Of a stretch of DNA of 42,941 nucleotides, positions 11,908 to 21,165 are shown piece after piece. The notes beneath the pieces were generated by a model. That model was not told where the DNA came from and searched no databases. It was given only the letters and a program-made list of their open reading frames with translations. The DNA comes from a virus: the IMG/VR virus record IMGVR_UViG_3300035670_000453, positions 1 through 42,941 of that record; one strand, given 5' to 3'. The translations under genes were made by a program, and so were the position numbers. Numbering within the stretch: position 1 is the stretch's first letter; each line of letters begins with the position of its first letter.

Positions 11908-14118
11908 CTATGTGTGTTCTACTTGTACTAATTGTGGGTTCCAGTACATCGAGTCAGCTGTTAAAGCCACACCAAGCACTTGCACCACGTCATCAGTTGC
12001 AGAAGGAGCGGTTTGAGTCATGCCGCCAGGAGTTGTTGAGAGGTAAATAAGCCCCCCCACTGTCCAAGTCCAGGCATCATTACGAACAATCCCATTTAAA
12101 AGGAAATTGCCTTGGGCATTAGCATTCATTGCAGCTGTAGCTAAGGCGATAGCCCCAGCAGTGCCGATGGCGTCAGCGTCAGCCAGCTCTATTTTAGAAG
12201 TGGTGGCCATATAGCCAGCATCCCATTGAGCGAGTGTCACACCAGCTGTTAAAGTGACGGAAATACCACTGTATAAATCGTCCGATGGTAATGAGGCGTT
12301 GATGTGTACATTGCTAAGCACCGCTCCGCCACTTAAGGTTGCGCCCGTCACCAATCCGCCGGTAATAGTAGTTGGTAATAACGAGCCACCAGAGATAGTA
12401 GCCCCAGTCACAAAAGCCCCGATGAGTGCCCCGCCAGATAGGGTCGCACCAGTAATAAATCCTCCAGACAATCGAGATGAGTTTAGAGATCCGCCTGTTA
12501 AAGTAGCTCCTGATATGAAAGCACCACCATTTAAAGTAGTAAGTCCGGTGACTACGTGTGCACCATCCACATTAACACCGCCATAAAAAGTTACATTTGC
12601 AGTATTTCCAGCTCCCAATATAGCTACATCTGTGCCATTGCCAGCCTCAATTAAAAGACCATCAGAAGCATCAGATTGCACTCTATGAGCAACCAATCCA
12701 AACGTTCCAGCTTGTATATCAGTACTTACACTAGCTACTGATACTCCAGATAGGGTCGCGCCAGTCACTCGAGTGTTTATAATCGACACTCCACTGAGTG
12801 TTGCGCCCGAAATAAACCCGCCATCTAATATAGCTGTTGTCAGAGTTTTAGCACTTAATGTTTGAGTATCAGTTGTTCCAACTACAACGCCAGAAGGTGC
12901 GGTCTTACCCGCCCAAGTGTCAAGATCTGCATCCCAAGCTTGTACGTTTGTACCAATTACAAGTCCTAGATTAGTTCTAGCTGTTAAAGCGTCACTTGCG
13001 CCAGTGCCACCATCTACAATTGCTAAGTCTGCGATTCCTGTTATGGCTCCACCCGAAAGTGTCATGCCTGTAATGTATCCCCCAACTAAAGACGAAGATA
13101 AAATTGAGCCTCCGTTGAGCGTAGCTCCACTAATTCTAGCTCCTGTAATTATCGGATTAGTCAGTGTTTTGTTTGTGAGTGTCTGAGTAGCAGTCAAACC
13201 AACCAACTGCTCAGCTATAGTAGCTGGATCATAAGTAGCAGTGTTCATATCTCCACCACCCGAAGCTGTTTGCCAAGCTGGTAGTGATGCGTTTGCAGTA
13301 AGTACTTGACCTGTGGTTCCCAGTCCTAGGCGAGCTAAAAGGCCAGTAGATGCTCGGTAATATAAATCGCCTGTAGCATCCGAACCTAACCCGATAGCAG
13401 CTTGACGGATCATCATACTATTTATAGTAGCGTTAGAAATAAAAGCCCCATTTATTACGGGAGTGGTTAGGGTTTTGTTCGTTAAAGTTTGAACGTCTGT
13501 ATCGCCAACTACTGTTCCACTTGGTGCGGTTTTGCCTGCCCAGGTTGTAAGATCGGCATCATAAGCTTGTACATCAGTTCCAATGGCTAAACCTAGATTA
13601 GTTCTTGCAGTTGCAGCGTCACTTGCGCCAGTGCCTCCGTCAGCTACAGCTAAGTCAACAATTCCGCTAATTGCGCCACCTGTTAAAGTAGCTCCGGTTA
13701 CGAGTCCTCCGGTTATAACTGGTGATTGCAAGTAAGCTCCACTTAAAGTTGCACCCGTAATAAACACGTTAATAAGTGCTCCACCTGACAAGGTAGCACC
13801 CGAAATAAACCCGCCATTAAGAATTGGTGTTCTGAGATATCCCCCACTGATGGTAGCTCCACTAATGAGTACTCCGTTAAGAGTTCCACCAGATAGAGTA
13901 GCCCCTGAGATGAACGCTCCAGAGAGAGTGGGGGAGACTAATGTTTTATTAGAATACGTAGCAGTTCGAGAATCTTCAAATCCTAGTAAGGTGTTTACGG
14001 TTATCTGTCGTGATGATCCGGTTGGTGCATCAGTGGTATCGGAAACGTCTACAATATGTAAAACGTCTATAGCAGCTGGTGTGACTGATAGTGTTGGTCT
14101 GCTAGTTAATACTGCCAT
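11908..14118 (-). CDS. Long repeat-rich tail fibre protein, 736 aa
   Basis: Most of the protein is built from short units of the type F-I-S-G-A-T-L-S-G-G, recurring dozens of times in blocks, which predicts a long beta-helical shaft. Two larger blocks (ADGGTGASDAATARTNLGLAIGTDVQAYDADL and its near copy) are of a type common in phage fibres. The last 130 residues form a distinct globular tip ending in GLIYLSTTPGGMTQTAP and a hydrophobic end, a frequent fibre C-terminus. The start follows an AAGGATTAACT site. It probably contacts the host surface. Confidence 0.85.
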   Translation of the reverse strand: MAVLTSRPTLSVTPAAIDVLHIVDVSDTTDAPTGSSRQITVNTLLGFEDSRTATYSNKTLVSPTLSGAFISGATLSGGTLNGVLISGATISGGYLRTPILNGGFISGATLSGGALINVFITGATLSGAYLQSPVITGGLVTGATLTGGAISGIVDLAVADGGTGASDAATARTNLGLAIGTDVQAYDADLTTWAGKTAPSGTVVGDTDVQTLTNKTLTTPVINGAFISNATINSMMIRQAAIGLGSDATGDLYYRASTGLLARLGLGTTGQVLTANASLPAWQTASGGGDMNTATYDPATIAEQLVGLTATQTLTNKTLTNPIITGARISGATLNGGSILSSSLVGGYITGMTLSGGAITGIADLAIVDGGTGASDALTARTNLGLVIGTNVQAWDADLDTWAGKTAPSGVVVGTTDTQTLSAKTLTTAILDGGFISGATLSGVSIINTRVTGATLSGVSVASVSTDIQAGTFGLVAHRVQSDASDGLLIEAGNGTDVAILGAGNTANVTFYGGVNVDGAHVVTGLTTLNGGAFISGATLTGGSLNSSRLSGGFITGATLSGGALIGAFVTGATISGGSLLPTTITGGLVTGATLSGGAVLSNVHINASLPSDDLYSGISVTLTAGVTLAQWDAGYMATTSKIELADADAIGTAGAIALATAAMNANAQGNFLLNGIVRNDAWTWTVGGLIYLSTTPGGMTQTAPSATDDVVQVLGVALTADSMYWNPQLVQVEHT

Positions 14119-14120
14119 AG

Positions 14121-14417
14121 TTAATCCTTAAAGTTATAATCATCACCATCCTGGAATTCATATTGTGCACCATCTTGGAACTGGTAATCAAGAAGGGTTA
14201 GTATCTGTGTTGTTATTAAAGCACCGTCAGTGCCAATAGTTACTCTCCACTGAGTACCATTTGCATCGGTCATAATAAAGCCCGTAACTGGAAAAATAAG
14301 ATCACCCTCCATAGTATCGCCTGAAGCGTTAATCCATCGAGAATCACCATCTACAATATCTCCAGCTTTATGTTCGTGTAATAGTGGGGTTTTTAAAAGT
14401 TTATCGTAAACAACCAT
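14121..14417 (-). CDS. Small fibre or adaptor protein, 98 aa
   Basis: MVVYDKLLKTPLLHEHKAGDIVDGDSRWINASGDTMEGDL is typical of the N-terminal part of fibre proteins (a short domain with ASGDTM), and the end carries a repeat of YQFQDGAQYEFQDGDDYNF. It is encoded directly upstream of the long fibre and may join it to the tail, or be the detached N-terminus of the same fibre. GATAAT with AGGA lies just before the ATG. Confidence 0.65.
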   Translation of the reverse strand: MVVYDKLLKTPLLHEHKAGDIVDGDSRWINASGDTMEGDLIFPVTGFIMTDANGTQWRVTIGTDGALITTQILTLLDYQFQDGAQYEFQDGDDYNFKD

Positions 14418-14418
14418 A

Positions 14419-17400
14419 TTATCCTGTTAGAGTAAGTGATTTTGACGATCTTGACTTTGGTCTACTGATTTTGAGTTTTGGCAATCTAACACCTCGTAAT
14501 CTGCTTTTAACTTTGATGACTTTAGCCCTTTTACCTTTTTTGGATTTAATCTTACTAATACTTTTTTTAATACTTCCATCCTGATTGAGATCTAGTTTTT
14601 TAAGTTCTTTACCAACATCTGGTGGCAATATGCCATCCTTGACCAAGTTATCAATAACACCATCAGATACAAGCGATTTTCCATTAATAGGTCTTCTTCC
14701 ATTAACTAAATACTGTATAAATTCTTGGTTACTTTGCAGCTGATCTCGTTTGTCTAAGACGTGAAGAGTTTTTGCATTATTATCATTTTTGGCTATTTGA
14801 TAAGTATCTAGGTCTTGGCGAGTTAATCCTGTTTCAGTAGCAATTTTATTCTTTAAAATATCTTTTTGCTCACTAGTTAGATATTCGTTATTTTCTACGT
14901 CTGATAAAGATGAAAACAGTTCAGAGTTTTTTTGTGATTCTTCGTATCTATTATTAGCAGGCATTGTTAGTGCTTTTTGAAGATAAGCAGTGTTTAACTC
15001 TTCTACTGAAACATCCATTCCAGCCTTAACCTTTTCCCTAATAAAGTCTTTTGTTTGCGTAGTACTCATTCCTTCGGGAGTTTTTATCATCGAGCCATCG
15101 GTTTTAGTCGATGACATACCAGTCTCAAGTTGTTTTTCCGCAAATTTTAGAATGTTTTTTTGCTTGTTATATTCTCTTCTTTCTTCTAGTGGCAAATCAT
15201 ACTCGGTTCGTTCTTTGCCTAAGTCAAACGGTAAAGCCATATTAATTGGATCTCGAGTGCTAATAGAACCATCTGGGAGAGTGTAGGCTTCTAATTGCTG
15301 AGATATACCTGGTATATCCTTCATGATCGTTTCTTTAAATCCACTAGCTTTTCTATAAACAGGATCAATTGCTTTATTTATATAACGAATAAAGCCTTGA
15401 GCTGGGATAAGTTGACCGGCTGTGAAGCCAAGTGTCCCCTCAACGCTTGCATCAACGTCACCTCGAGCTAGATTAACAACCGTTCCTAAGTTTGATAAGA
15501 ATGATTGTTGCGAAATAAATTCTATGTTAGAAGTCAAAATACTTCGTAATTTTTCAATTTGAGTATCTGTCAAAGCTGTTTTTGATTCATTCTGATAATA
15601 ATTTGCTGCTGCTGGTAGTGCAAAAGCACCTGCGAGTGGGCCAAAATAAGACATTGGAACCCATTTGTCACCCATTTTTATTGAATATGGTTTCCTACCC
15701 GATGCATAAAATAATTCTTTTTCTTTGGTATCAGTTGGTGCGGCCCATGTTGTTTGACCTTGAAAAGCAAGGGATGCCCCAAATAATGAAATAGTACTAG
15801 CTAAAGCTTGTTTAGCAAGTAGATCAGCTTTCTTATCATTCTTTGGCAAGTTTGCTAAACCAACACCAGGTGTATATTCAATGAGTTGTTTAAGTGCATT
15901 AGTTGGTGTACTAACAAAAGGTATAAACCATCTCATCGGTGGAAACTTTTTACCACCGTCTTGAATCCAAGAAACTGCGGTATCTATTCCTGATAATAAA
16001 GCTCCCTGACCTTCTTTATTAGTTGGGTCAAGTTGACCTCTAAAAAGGAGTTTTTCAGCCATTGCTCGAGCTTGAGCTTCAGCATTTGAATCAGTAACAC
16101 CTATTTTTTTAAGACGAGCATACTCTGCTTGTGAAATCATTGTTGAAAAGAAGTTGTCCATTCCCTGCATGAATCGAGGCACAACGGTTAGAGCTTTTGG
16201 TAAGTTTTGCTGTTTTAGGTTGTTTAAATCCATTCTAGTAGTATCTAGCTCACTCCCTTTCATTGATTGCCAAAATGCTTGGCTAGCGGCTGGTATAGAC
16301 CCGTAGAAATTGCGAACATAAGCTGGTACTTCGCTCATGTATCTAGTTCTATCAGCTCCGGTTAGTGATGACTTAACATAATCAACGCCAACTTCAAAAG
16401 GAATTGTTGCTGGTCTTAATACTCCACCTTGAAAAAAGTTTCCGTAAATGTTTCTTAATTGTGTCTGTGGGCCAGACAACATATTTTGATACCTGTATGA
16501 ATCAATTAAATCCATTATTCCTGGTGGAATATCTTTAGAGATTCGATCAAGAACTTCTTTTGTTGCCTGAGTTTTTTCAGGACCATCGGGCATTTTTTGT
16601 ATCTCATTCATTCTTGTGGTGATAAATGACTGCAAATCGTCACTCATCTCAAGTTTTTTAAATCTGAGTTGCTCGTTAGCTTGGTCAAACGCTTTTTTAG
16701 TAAATCTAAGCATTCCCTCGGGCGAGAGTTTATTCCAAAGTGATAAAGCTTGAATTGTTCTGCCAGCAGCTCTTGCTTGTTGGTCTAGTGTTTCAATTAC
16801 TTCTATTGCTTTGTCAAAGTTACCCTGCTGTTGGTATTGTTTAACTAAATCTAAACCAATAGTTGTTGTGTTTTGGTCAGTACTTTTAGCATTCTTTATA
16901 TATTCAAAAGCACTATCTGCCCCGTTCTTTTTAATATAATCTTGGGAAAAAGCAATTGCTTGTGGATTGGTGGCAACAGTGTAATTTTGTGGGTCTACTT
17001 TAGCGGCTGCCTCTTTAAGTTTAGGCGATGCAGAATCGCTATTAATAATAGTCTGTATAAATTTTCTTTGTTTTTGTTGTGGCAACTCAGCTACCTTGGT
17101 AGTAACTAATTCAGGGCTATTTGTTTTTGATGCTTCTTGTATAATTTGTTTTGATGATAAGAATTGACCTTTTGATTTTTCTAGCTGTGGTTTTGGGCCT
17201 AATTGTATGCCTCCCGCTTGTCCTGTAGCTGGGGCAGGTATTTCTTGACCAAATACGTTAGTGGTAGTTTCTGGTAGTCTTGATTCTGCTTTTAGTTGTA
17301 ATCCTCCATAAGGTTTATCTGGAGTAGGTGCTTTATCTACAAACTGAGATTCTTTCAATCTTGATCTTGCTTTATCTACAATCTCCCCAACTTGTGCTTT

Positions 17401-18207
17401 TGGAAGTCTAAGTCTTTGCAACTGACCTTTTAGCGCATCCACAGCAGCATCATTGCCACTGACCAGCGCTCCCAGAACTAATGAAGCCACCCGGTCTTTA
17501 TTGCCCGTTGTAATTCCAGAGGTAATGTTAATTGCTTCATCCTCTAAGACGTTAGCGCTACCACCCACGACTCGTTGTGCGACTTGACTGAGTGCTTTTT
17601 GACCAAATGAAGTAGCAGCTCCAGCAGCTGGGGCGAGTGCTCCAACTACTTTACTTGTAATAGGATCAGTGAAGCCAGTAATAGCTCTCGTTTTAAAGCC
17701 CTGAGTAAATCCTCTACCAGCGGCTTCGGCAACATCTTGACCCTGAAACTTAGCCATACCAGCATTAATACCAGCTCCTAATCCGCCAGCCAATAAGCCC
17801 TGACCACCACCAAACGATGCGGCAATACCAGGAGTTGCGATCTGGAATGCCCCTAAACCGGCTTTTAAAGGATTTCTTTGTTGTATACCAGTCATTATAT
17901 TAGAAGTACCCTGCTGTTGACCCTTAATTAGTTCCTGACCAGCGGCAATACCCCCACGGAGTATAGGATTAGTTGTTTGTTGTTTTAAGAAGTTACCTGA
18001 GAATTGGGCACGATTCAAAGCAGTGGGAGAACCAATAAAAAACTGACTAGGATTTTCTCTAAAAGATTGCTGAACTCTGCCAGCTCCTTGTTGGGCAAAC
18101 TGGGCAGCACCTTGAAAATTCTGTTGAGCACCGCGAACAAAGCCTTGAGCAGCTTGAGCGATTTTACTTTTACTTGCTTGGGAAATAAGATCTCGTATAT
18201 CAGCCAT
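14419..18207 (-). CDS. Large internal virion / ejection protein, 1262 aa
   Basis: The largest gene. Residues 1-200 are Gly, Ala and Gln rich with alternating hydrophobic stretches. The centre (about 545-720) holds MLSGPQTQLRNIYGNFFQGG and a long helical section like those of phage internal proteins and large polyvalent proteins. Two hydrophobic stretches near residues 800-860 might insert in membranes during ejection. A basic C-terminus (KSISKIKSKKGKRAKVIKVKSRLRG) could touch DNA. In short-tailed phages such proteins are packed in the head and leave with the genome. No enzymatic motif was seen. It has its own TTGCTA-type promoter. Confidence 0.7.
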   Translation of the reverse strand: MADIRDLISQASKSKIAQAAQGFVRGAQQNFQGAAQFAQQGAGRVQQSFRENPSQFFIGSPTALNRAQFSGNFLKQQTTNPILRGGIAAGQELIKGQQQGTSNIMTGIQQRNPLKAGLGAFQIATPGIAASFGGGQGLLAGGLGAGINAGMAKFQGQDVAEAAGRGFTQGFKTRAITGFTDPITSKVVGALAPAAGAATSFGQKALSQVAQRVVGGSANVLEDEAINITSGITTGNKDRVASLVLGALVSGNDAAVDALKGQLQRLRLPKAQVGEIVDKARSRLKESQFVDKAPTPDKPYGGLQLKAESRLPETTTNVFGQEIPAPATGQAGGIQLGPKPQLEKSKGQFLSSKQIIQEASKTNSPELVTTKVAELPQQKQRKFIQTIINSDSASPKLKEAAAKVDPQNYTVATNPQAIAFSQDYIKKNGADSAFEYIKNAKSTDQNTTTIGLDLVKQYQQQGNFDKAIEVIETLDQQARAAGRTIQALSLWNKLSPEGMLRFTKKAFDQANEQLRFKKLEMSDDLQSFITTRMNEIQKMPDGPEKTQATKEVLDRISKDIPPGIMDLIDSYRYQNMLSGPQTQLRNIYGNFFQGGVLRPATIPFEVGVDYVKSSLTGADRTRYMSEVPAYVRNFYGSIPAASQAFWQSMKGSELDTTRMDLNNLKQQNLPKALTVVPRFMQGMDNFFSTMISQAEYARLKKIGVTDSNAEAQARAMAEKLLFRGQLDPTNKEGQGALLSGIDTAVSWIQDGGKKFPPMRWFIPFVSTPTNALKQLIEYTPGVGLANLPKNDKKADLLAKQALASTISLFGASLAFQGQTTWAAPTDTKEKELFYASGRKPYSIKMGDKWVPMSYFGPLAGAFALPAAANYYQNESKTALTDTQIEKLRSILTSNIEFISQQSFLSNLGTVVNLARGDVDASVEGTLGFTAGQLIPAQGFIRYINKAIDPVYRKASGFKETIMKDIPGISQQLEAYTLPDGSISTRDPINMALPFDLGKERTEYDLPLEERREYNKQKNILKFAEKQLETGMSSTKTDGSMIKTPEGMSTTQTKDFIREKVKAGMDVSVEELNTAYLQKALTMPANNRYEESQKNSELFSSLSDVENNEYLTSEQKDILKNKIATETGLTRQDLDTYQIAKNDNNAKTLHVLDKRDQLQSNQEFIQYLVNGRRPINGKSLVSDGVIDNLVKDGILPPDVGKELKKLDLNQDGSIKKSISKIKSKKGKRAKVIKVKSRLRGVRLPKLKISRPKSRSSKSLTLTG

Positions 18208-18213
18208 GAAAAT

Positions 18214-18243
18214 ACAATACTAAAAAGGATGATTGGTTAGCAA
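18214..18243 (-). promoter_or_regulatory. TTGCTA-type leaderless promoter for the 1262-aa protein
   Basis: TTGCTAACC begins right after the stop of the upstream gene (TTGCTA at 18238-18243). An 18-nt spacer leads to TATTGT (18214-18219) and then 6 nt to the ATG at 18207. No Shine-Dalgarno sequence is present before this start. Confidence 0.6.
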
Positions 18244-19428
18244 CTAAGCTAAACCCAAAGCTCGTTGCAACATTGTTTGCTGATCGTCTTGGCTTTGATT
18301 GCTAATTTGACCAGTTAGGTTTTGTGTGTCAGTTTGCTGTGTGCTACCTACCCCAGCTATCCCACCAGCTTGAGTGCTCCCAAATTGGCTGGCAGCTCCC
18401 TGACCACCTGTTACAAATTGTGCAAATTGACTTTCAGCCTGTGAAAGACCAGCTAAGTTTTGTTGTCGTTGTTGATCTAAAGCACTCTGAAATTGAGCTT
18501 TTTGTACATTGATCTGAAAAATAGAGTTTCTTAGCTCTTGTAGTGCTCCTAGACGGGCTTGTGCCTTTGCTGATTCGTTTTCACCTCTTAATCGAGTTAT
18601 CTCGAGTAATTTGTCTTGGAATCTACGGTTAATATCGTTTATAGCAGCTTGTGTATTAGCTTGCACCTGTTGAAGTCCAGTATTGTATTCATTCTCAGTG
18701 TCTACCTTCTTTTGTTGGATCTGTTGGTAGGCTTGCTGGAAGTTTTGACCTATACTACCTAGATTGCGTTGGAACTCTCTACCCTGAATCTCACTAGCAG
18801 CTTGACCAGCACTTGAAGCACCACCAAAGCGTTGCTGGTTAGCTTGACCTAGTTCTTGCAAGAGTTGGCGTTGTTGAGCCTCTTGATTTGCCTTAACAGT
18901 TTGAGCTGCTGTCTCGCTTTGTCCCAAAGCTCCTAATGCTGAACCTCGCTTATCACCAAGTAAACTACGTTGTGCGGCAGCTTGTTGTTCTGCTTCACTA
19001 ATTAAACCAGGAAGTTGACCTCTAAGATTTTGTTCTGCTTGGTTTAAATACTCGTTTTGCGGAGCATAAATAGCGTTAATCTCTGCATCTGAAACACCCT
19101 GTGGCTGTAGATTATCATAAGGATTTGTAATGTTTTGATTTGTTTGCGAACTAGAACTTGAGGAACCCGAACTACCACCAGAACTAGAACCACCGGTTGT
19201 TGCACCTAATACAGAACCAGATCTCTGCTCTTTACCCGTTGTTCTGAAAAGAGCCTCTTGTTGTAGACCAGTGTTTTGAGGCAAAGGTCCTTGATAAGGA
19301 GTGGCGATTCTTTGTGCTCCAGCATTAACATAGAGGTTGTTACCGAATTTACTAGCGCTAACTGCGGGAACAGGCGATTGCATTTGTTGTTGACCGCCGC
19401 CAAAGATGTTTTGTAGAAAATTTGCCAT
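18244..19428 (-). CDS. Gln-rich internal virion protein, coiled coil, 394 aa
   Basis: A low-complexity N-terminus (GGQQQ, a Ser/Gly run near residues 80-95), then a long Gln/Ala-rich coiled coil from about residue 130 to 335 (EAEQQAAAQRSLLG, EITRLRGENESAKAQARLGALQELRNS), and a Gly/Gln tail. The composition and position beside the 1262-residue protein suggest an internal core or ejection protein. It has a TTGCTA-type promoter and lacks a Shine-Dalgarno site. No catalytic motif. Confidence 0.7.
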   Translation of the reverse strand: MANFLQNIFGGGQQQMQSPVPAVSASKFGNNLYVNAGAQRIATPYQGPLPQNTGLQQEALFRTTGKEQRSGSVLGATTGGSSSGGSSGSSSSSSQTNQNITNPYDNLQPQGVSDAEINAIYAPQNEYLNQAEQNLRGQLPGLISEAEQQAAAQRSLLGDKRGSALGALGQSETAAQTVKANQEAQQRQLLQELGQANQQRFGGASSAGQAASEIQGREFQRNLGSIGQNFQQAYQQIQQKKVDTENEYNTGLQQVQANTQAAINDINRRFQDKLLEITRLRGENESAKAQARLGALQELRNSIFQINVQKAQFQSALDQQRQQNLAGLSQAESQFAQFVTGGQGAASQFGSTQAGGIAGVGSTQQTDTQNLTGQISNQSQDDQQTMLQRALGLA

Positions 19429-19434
19429 GTTTGC

Positions 19435-19464
19435 TTTATATATAAAGTATTTTTAGGTTAGCAA
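19435..19464 (-). promoter_or_regulatory. TTGCTA-type leaderless promoter for 18244-19428
   Basis: TTGCTA (19459-19464, followed by ACC) with an 18-nt spacer to TATAAA (19435-19440), then 6 nt to the ATG at 19428. It abuts the stop codon of the upstream glycine-rich gene. Confidence 0.65.
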
Positions 19465-20262
19465 CTAGAAAGCCAACATAATACCACTTGCTCGAGCAGT
19501 TAAGCTTCCTGTTATATAACGTACTATTACTATTCCTGATCCTCCATTACCTCCGGCAGCACCAACATCTCCACGACCACCGCCACCACCACCTGTGTTT
19601 GCAGTTCCATTGGTCGGAGCGCTAGAACCGTCACCACCATTACCACCACCATCCTGGCCACCGCCTGAAGCAGAATTTGAGCCACCACCGCCACCACCGG
19701 CATAATCAACTGAAGAGCCAGAAATAGAACTTGTATAACCAATGCCACCACCACCGCCTGTGCCAGCTGAGGCGTTACTACCATTTCCTCCAGCACCACC
19801 ACCGCCGCCACCAGCGTTAGCAGCACCAGAGCCGCCATTTCCACCCTGGGAACCAGTTCCTCCTGTACCAGAACCTCCAGCACCACCACCACCTGATCCA
19901 CCATTTGCACCATTTTGACTTGAAGTACTTCCGCCACCACCGCCACCTGTTGCCGTTACGATTCCAAAAACAGAGTTCTGGCCATTACTTCCTTTATCTC
20001 CAGACGTTGATGATCCAGCACCACCACTACCAACCGTAACGGTTACTGCAACATCTTTAACAACAGCATAGCCAGTTCCTGCCTGAGCACCACCGCCGCC
20101 ACCGCCCGCACCATCAATGTATCCACCACCACCTCCACCAGCCACAACAAGGTATTCAACAGCTCCGCTTCCAGATGTCGGGGTGAAGGTTCCATTTGAT
20201 GTAAAAGTATGAATGGTATAACCACCTGATGTAGTTATAGTTCCACCGGTTGCTTCTGGCAT
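19465..20262 (-). CDS. Glycine-rich adhesin-like tail protein, 265 aa
   Basis: Over half of the protein is Gly with Ser, Ala and Asn, in runs such as VAGGGGGGYIDGAGGGGGG and a middle tract of GGxGG units. The ends (TIHTFTSNGTFTPTSGSGAVEYLVVAGGG and GGNGGSGIVIVRY) are the hallmark of the glycine-rich domain found in phage tip adhesins and bacterial surface proteins. Polyglycine sandwiches form the receptor-binding head of T4-type gp38. The role in host recognition is by that analogy. Strong shadow frames arise from its skewed codons. Confidence 0.8.
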   Translation of the reverse strand: MPEATGGTITTSGGYTIHTFTSNGTFTPTSGSGAVEYLVVAGGGGGGYIDGAGGGGGGAQAGTGYAVVKDVAVTVTVGSGGAGSSTSGDKGSNGQNSVFGIVTATGGGGGGSTSSQNGANGGSGGGGAGGSGTGGTGSQGGNGGSGAANAGGGGGGAGGNGSNASAGTGGGGGIGYTSSISGSSVDYAGGGGGGSNSASGGGQDGGGNGGDGSSAPTNGTANTGGGGGGRGDVGAAGGNGGSGIVIVRYITGSLTARASGIMLAF

Positions 20263-20264
20263 AT

Positions 20265-21128
20265 TTAACTTAAATTAGTAACTGTTGCTACTACGTGTGT
20301 GGTGCTTGCGTTAAAAGCTCTAATTCCAAGAAGATCAACAGCATTGCTCGTGGTACTAATTCCTGGAAGTGATGCGCCACCGGAATATTTAATTGAGCCT
20401 CCGCTTTGAGCGAGAATGAGCGATTTTGAGCCACCGCTGGCTTGAATAACATATAGTGATAAATAATCTCCAGACTCCATATTGACCAAAGAAACAGTGG
20501 CATTAGTAGTTAAGGTTAATCTTTGTGTTTCACCATTATTCAAATCAATTGCCAGAGAAGGGCCGGCAGTTCCATTATCATAAATAGGCGTTTTTCTTCG
20601 CTTTAATGAGACATCGCCATTAAAAGCTAACTCTCCAGTAAAAGTTGCTGATCCTGCAATAACGCCATTAATAGTAGGACCTGAAAGTGTAGCTCCTGTT
20701 AAAAGCTTATTATAAAGCGTTACTGCGCCACTAGATGTAACGATACTTGAGTTAATGGTAGATATATCATTTACATCTACTAGGGTAGCTAGGGCATCAT
20801 ACATACGATCAGCCCATGTCACGTCTGGGATGAACTCAACGATTGAACCAGCTGGATGTGTTAAAGCTGCGTTTGAGCCGTCCACGTTTCGAGTAGTAAT
20901 CAGTACGGTAGTGCCTGAAGTGCCAGAGTATTCAATATACTCTCTAAAGTCTGGGGTAGCAGTTCCATTTCCATCAACTCTACGAATAACTAAAACACCC
21001 GGCAAGTTGGCAATTCCATCAACATCATCAAACGAAATAGGATCACCTACACTAGCACTACTAGCTAATTGAGCTGATAGTGTCTTTTGAATAGCGTTTT
21101 TTGTTGGTGCAGCTAAAAGTTTTGCCAT
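20265..21128 (-). CDS. Minor structural / fibre-like protein, 287 aa
   Basis: Residues 1-110 form a domain with DPISFDDVDGIANLPGVLVI and REYIEYSGTSGTTVLITTRNVDGS, a pattern seen in phage tail proteins. Residues 150-287 are beta strands with a short LSGPTINGVIAGSATFTG shaft-like unit similar to the long fibre at 11908. It could be a tail-fibre anchor. It has an AAGGA site as well as a leaderless-type promoter. Confidence 0.68.
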   Translation of the reverse strand: MAKLLAAPTKNAIQKTLSAQLASSASVGDPISFDDVDGIANLPGVLVIRRVDGNGTATPDFREYIEYSGTSGTTVLITTRNVDGSNAALTHPAGSIVEFIPDVTWADRMYDALATLVDVNDISTINSSIVTSSGAVTLYNKLLTGATLSGPTINGVIAGSATFTGELAFNGDVSLKRRKTPIYDNGTAGPSLAIDLNNGETQRLTLTTNATVSLVNMESGDYLSLYVIQASGGSKSLILAQSGGSIKYSGGASLPGISTTSNAVDLLGIRAFNASTTHVVATVTNLS

Positions 21129-21134
21129 GTATTC

Positions 21135-21164
21135 CTTATATATGTTTCTTTTTTAGGTTATCAA
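21135..21164 (-). promoter_or_regulatory. TTGATA-type leaderless promoter for 20265-21128
   Basis: TTGATA (21159-21164, followed by ACC), 18-nt spacer, TATAAG (21135-21140), then 6 nt to the ATG at 21128. It is placed directly after the stop of the nozzle-like gene. The same TATAAG occurs in the promoter at 24497. Confidence 0.62.
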
Positions 21165-21165
21165 C

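Noticed and set aside
12254-14131. Several plus-strand frames of 90-110 codons opposite the long fibre gene
   Set aside because: They are the complement of the repetitive Gly/Ser/Thr codons of the fibre, Pro/Val rich, and lack ribosome sites.
19530-19946. A 138-codon Val/Ala-rich minus-strand frame inside the glycine-rich gene
   Set aside because: It is a frame-shifted reading of GGN codons with no start signal; the Gly-rich frame has known domain ends.
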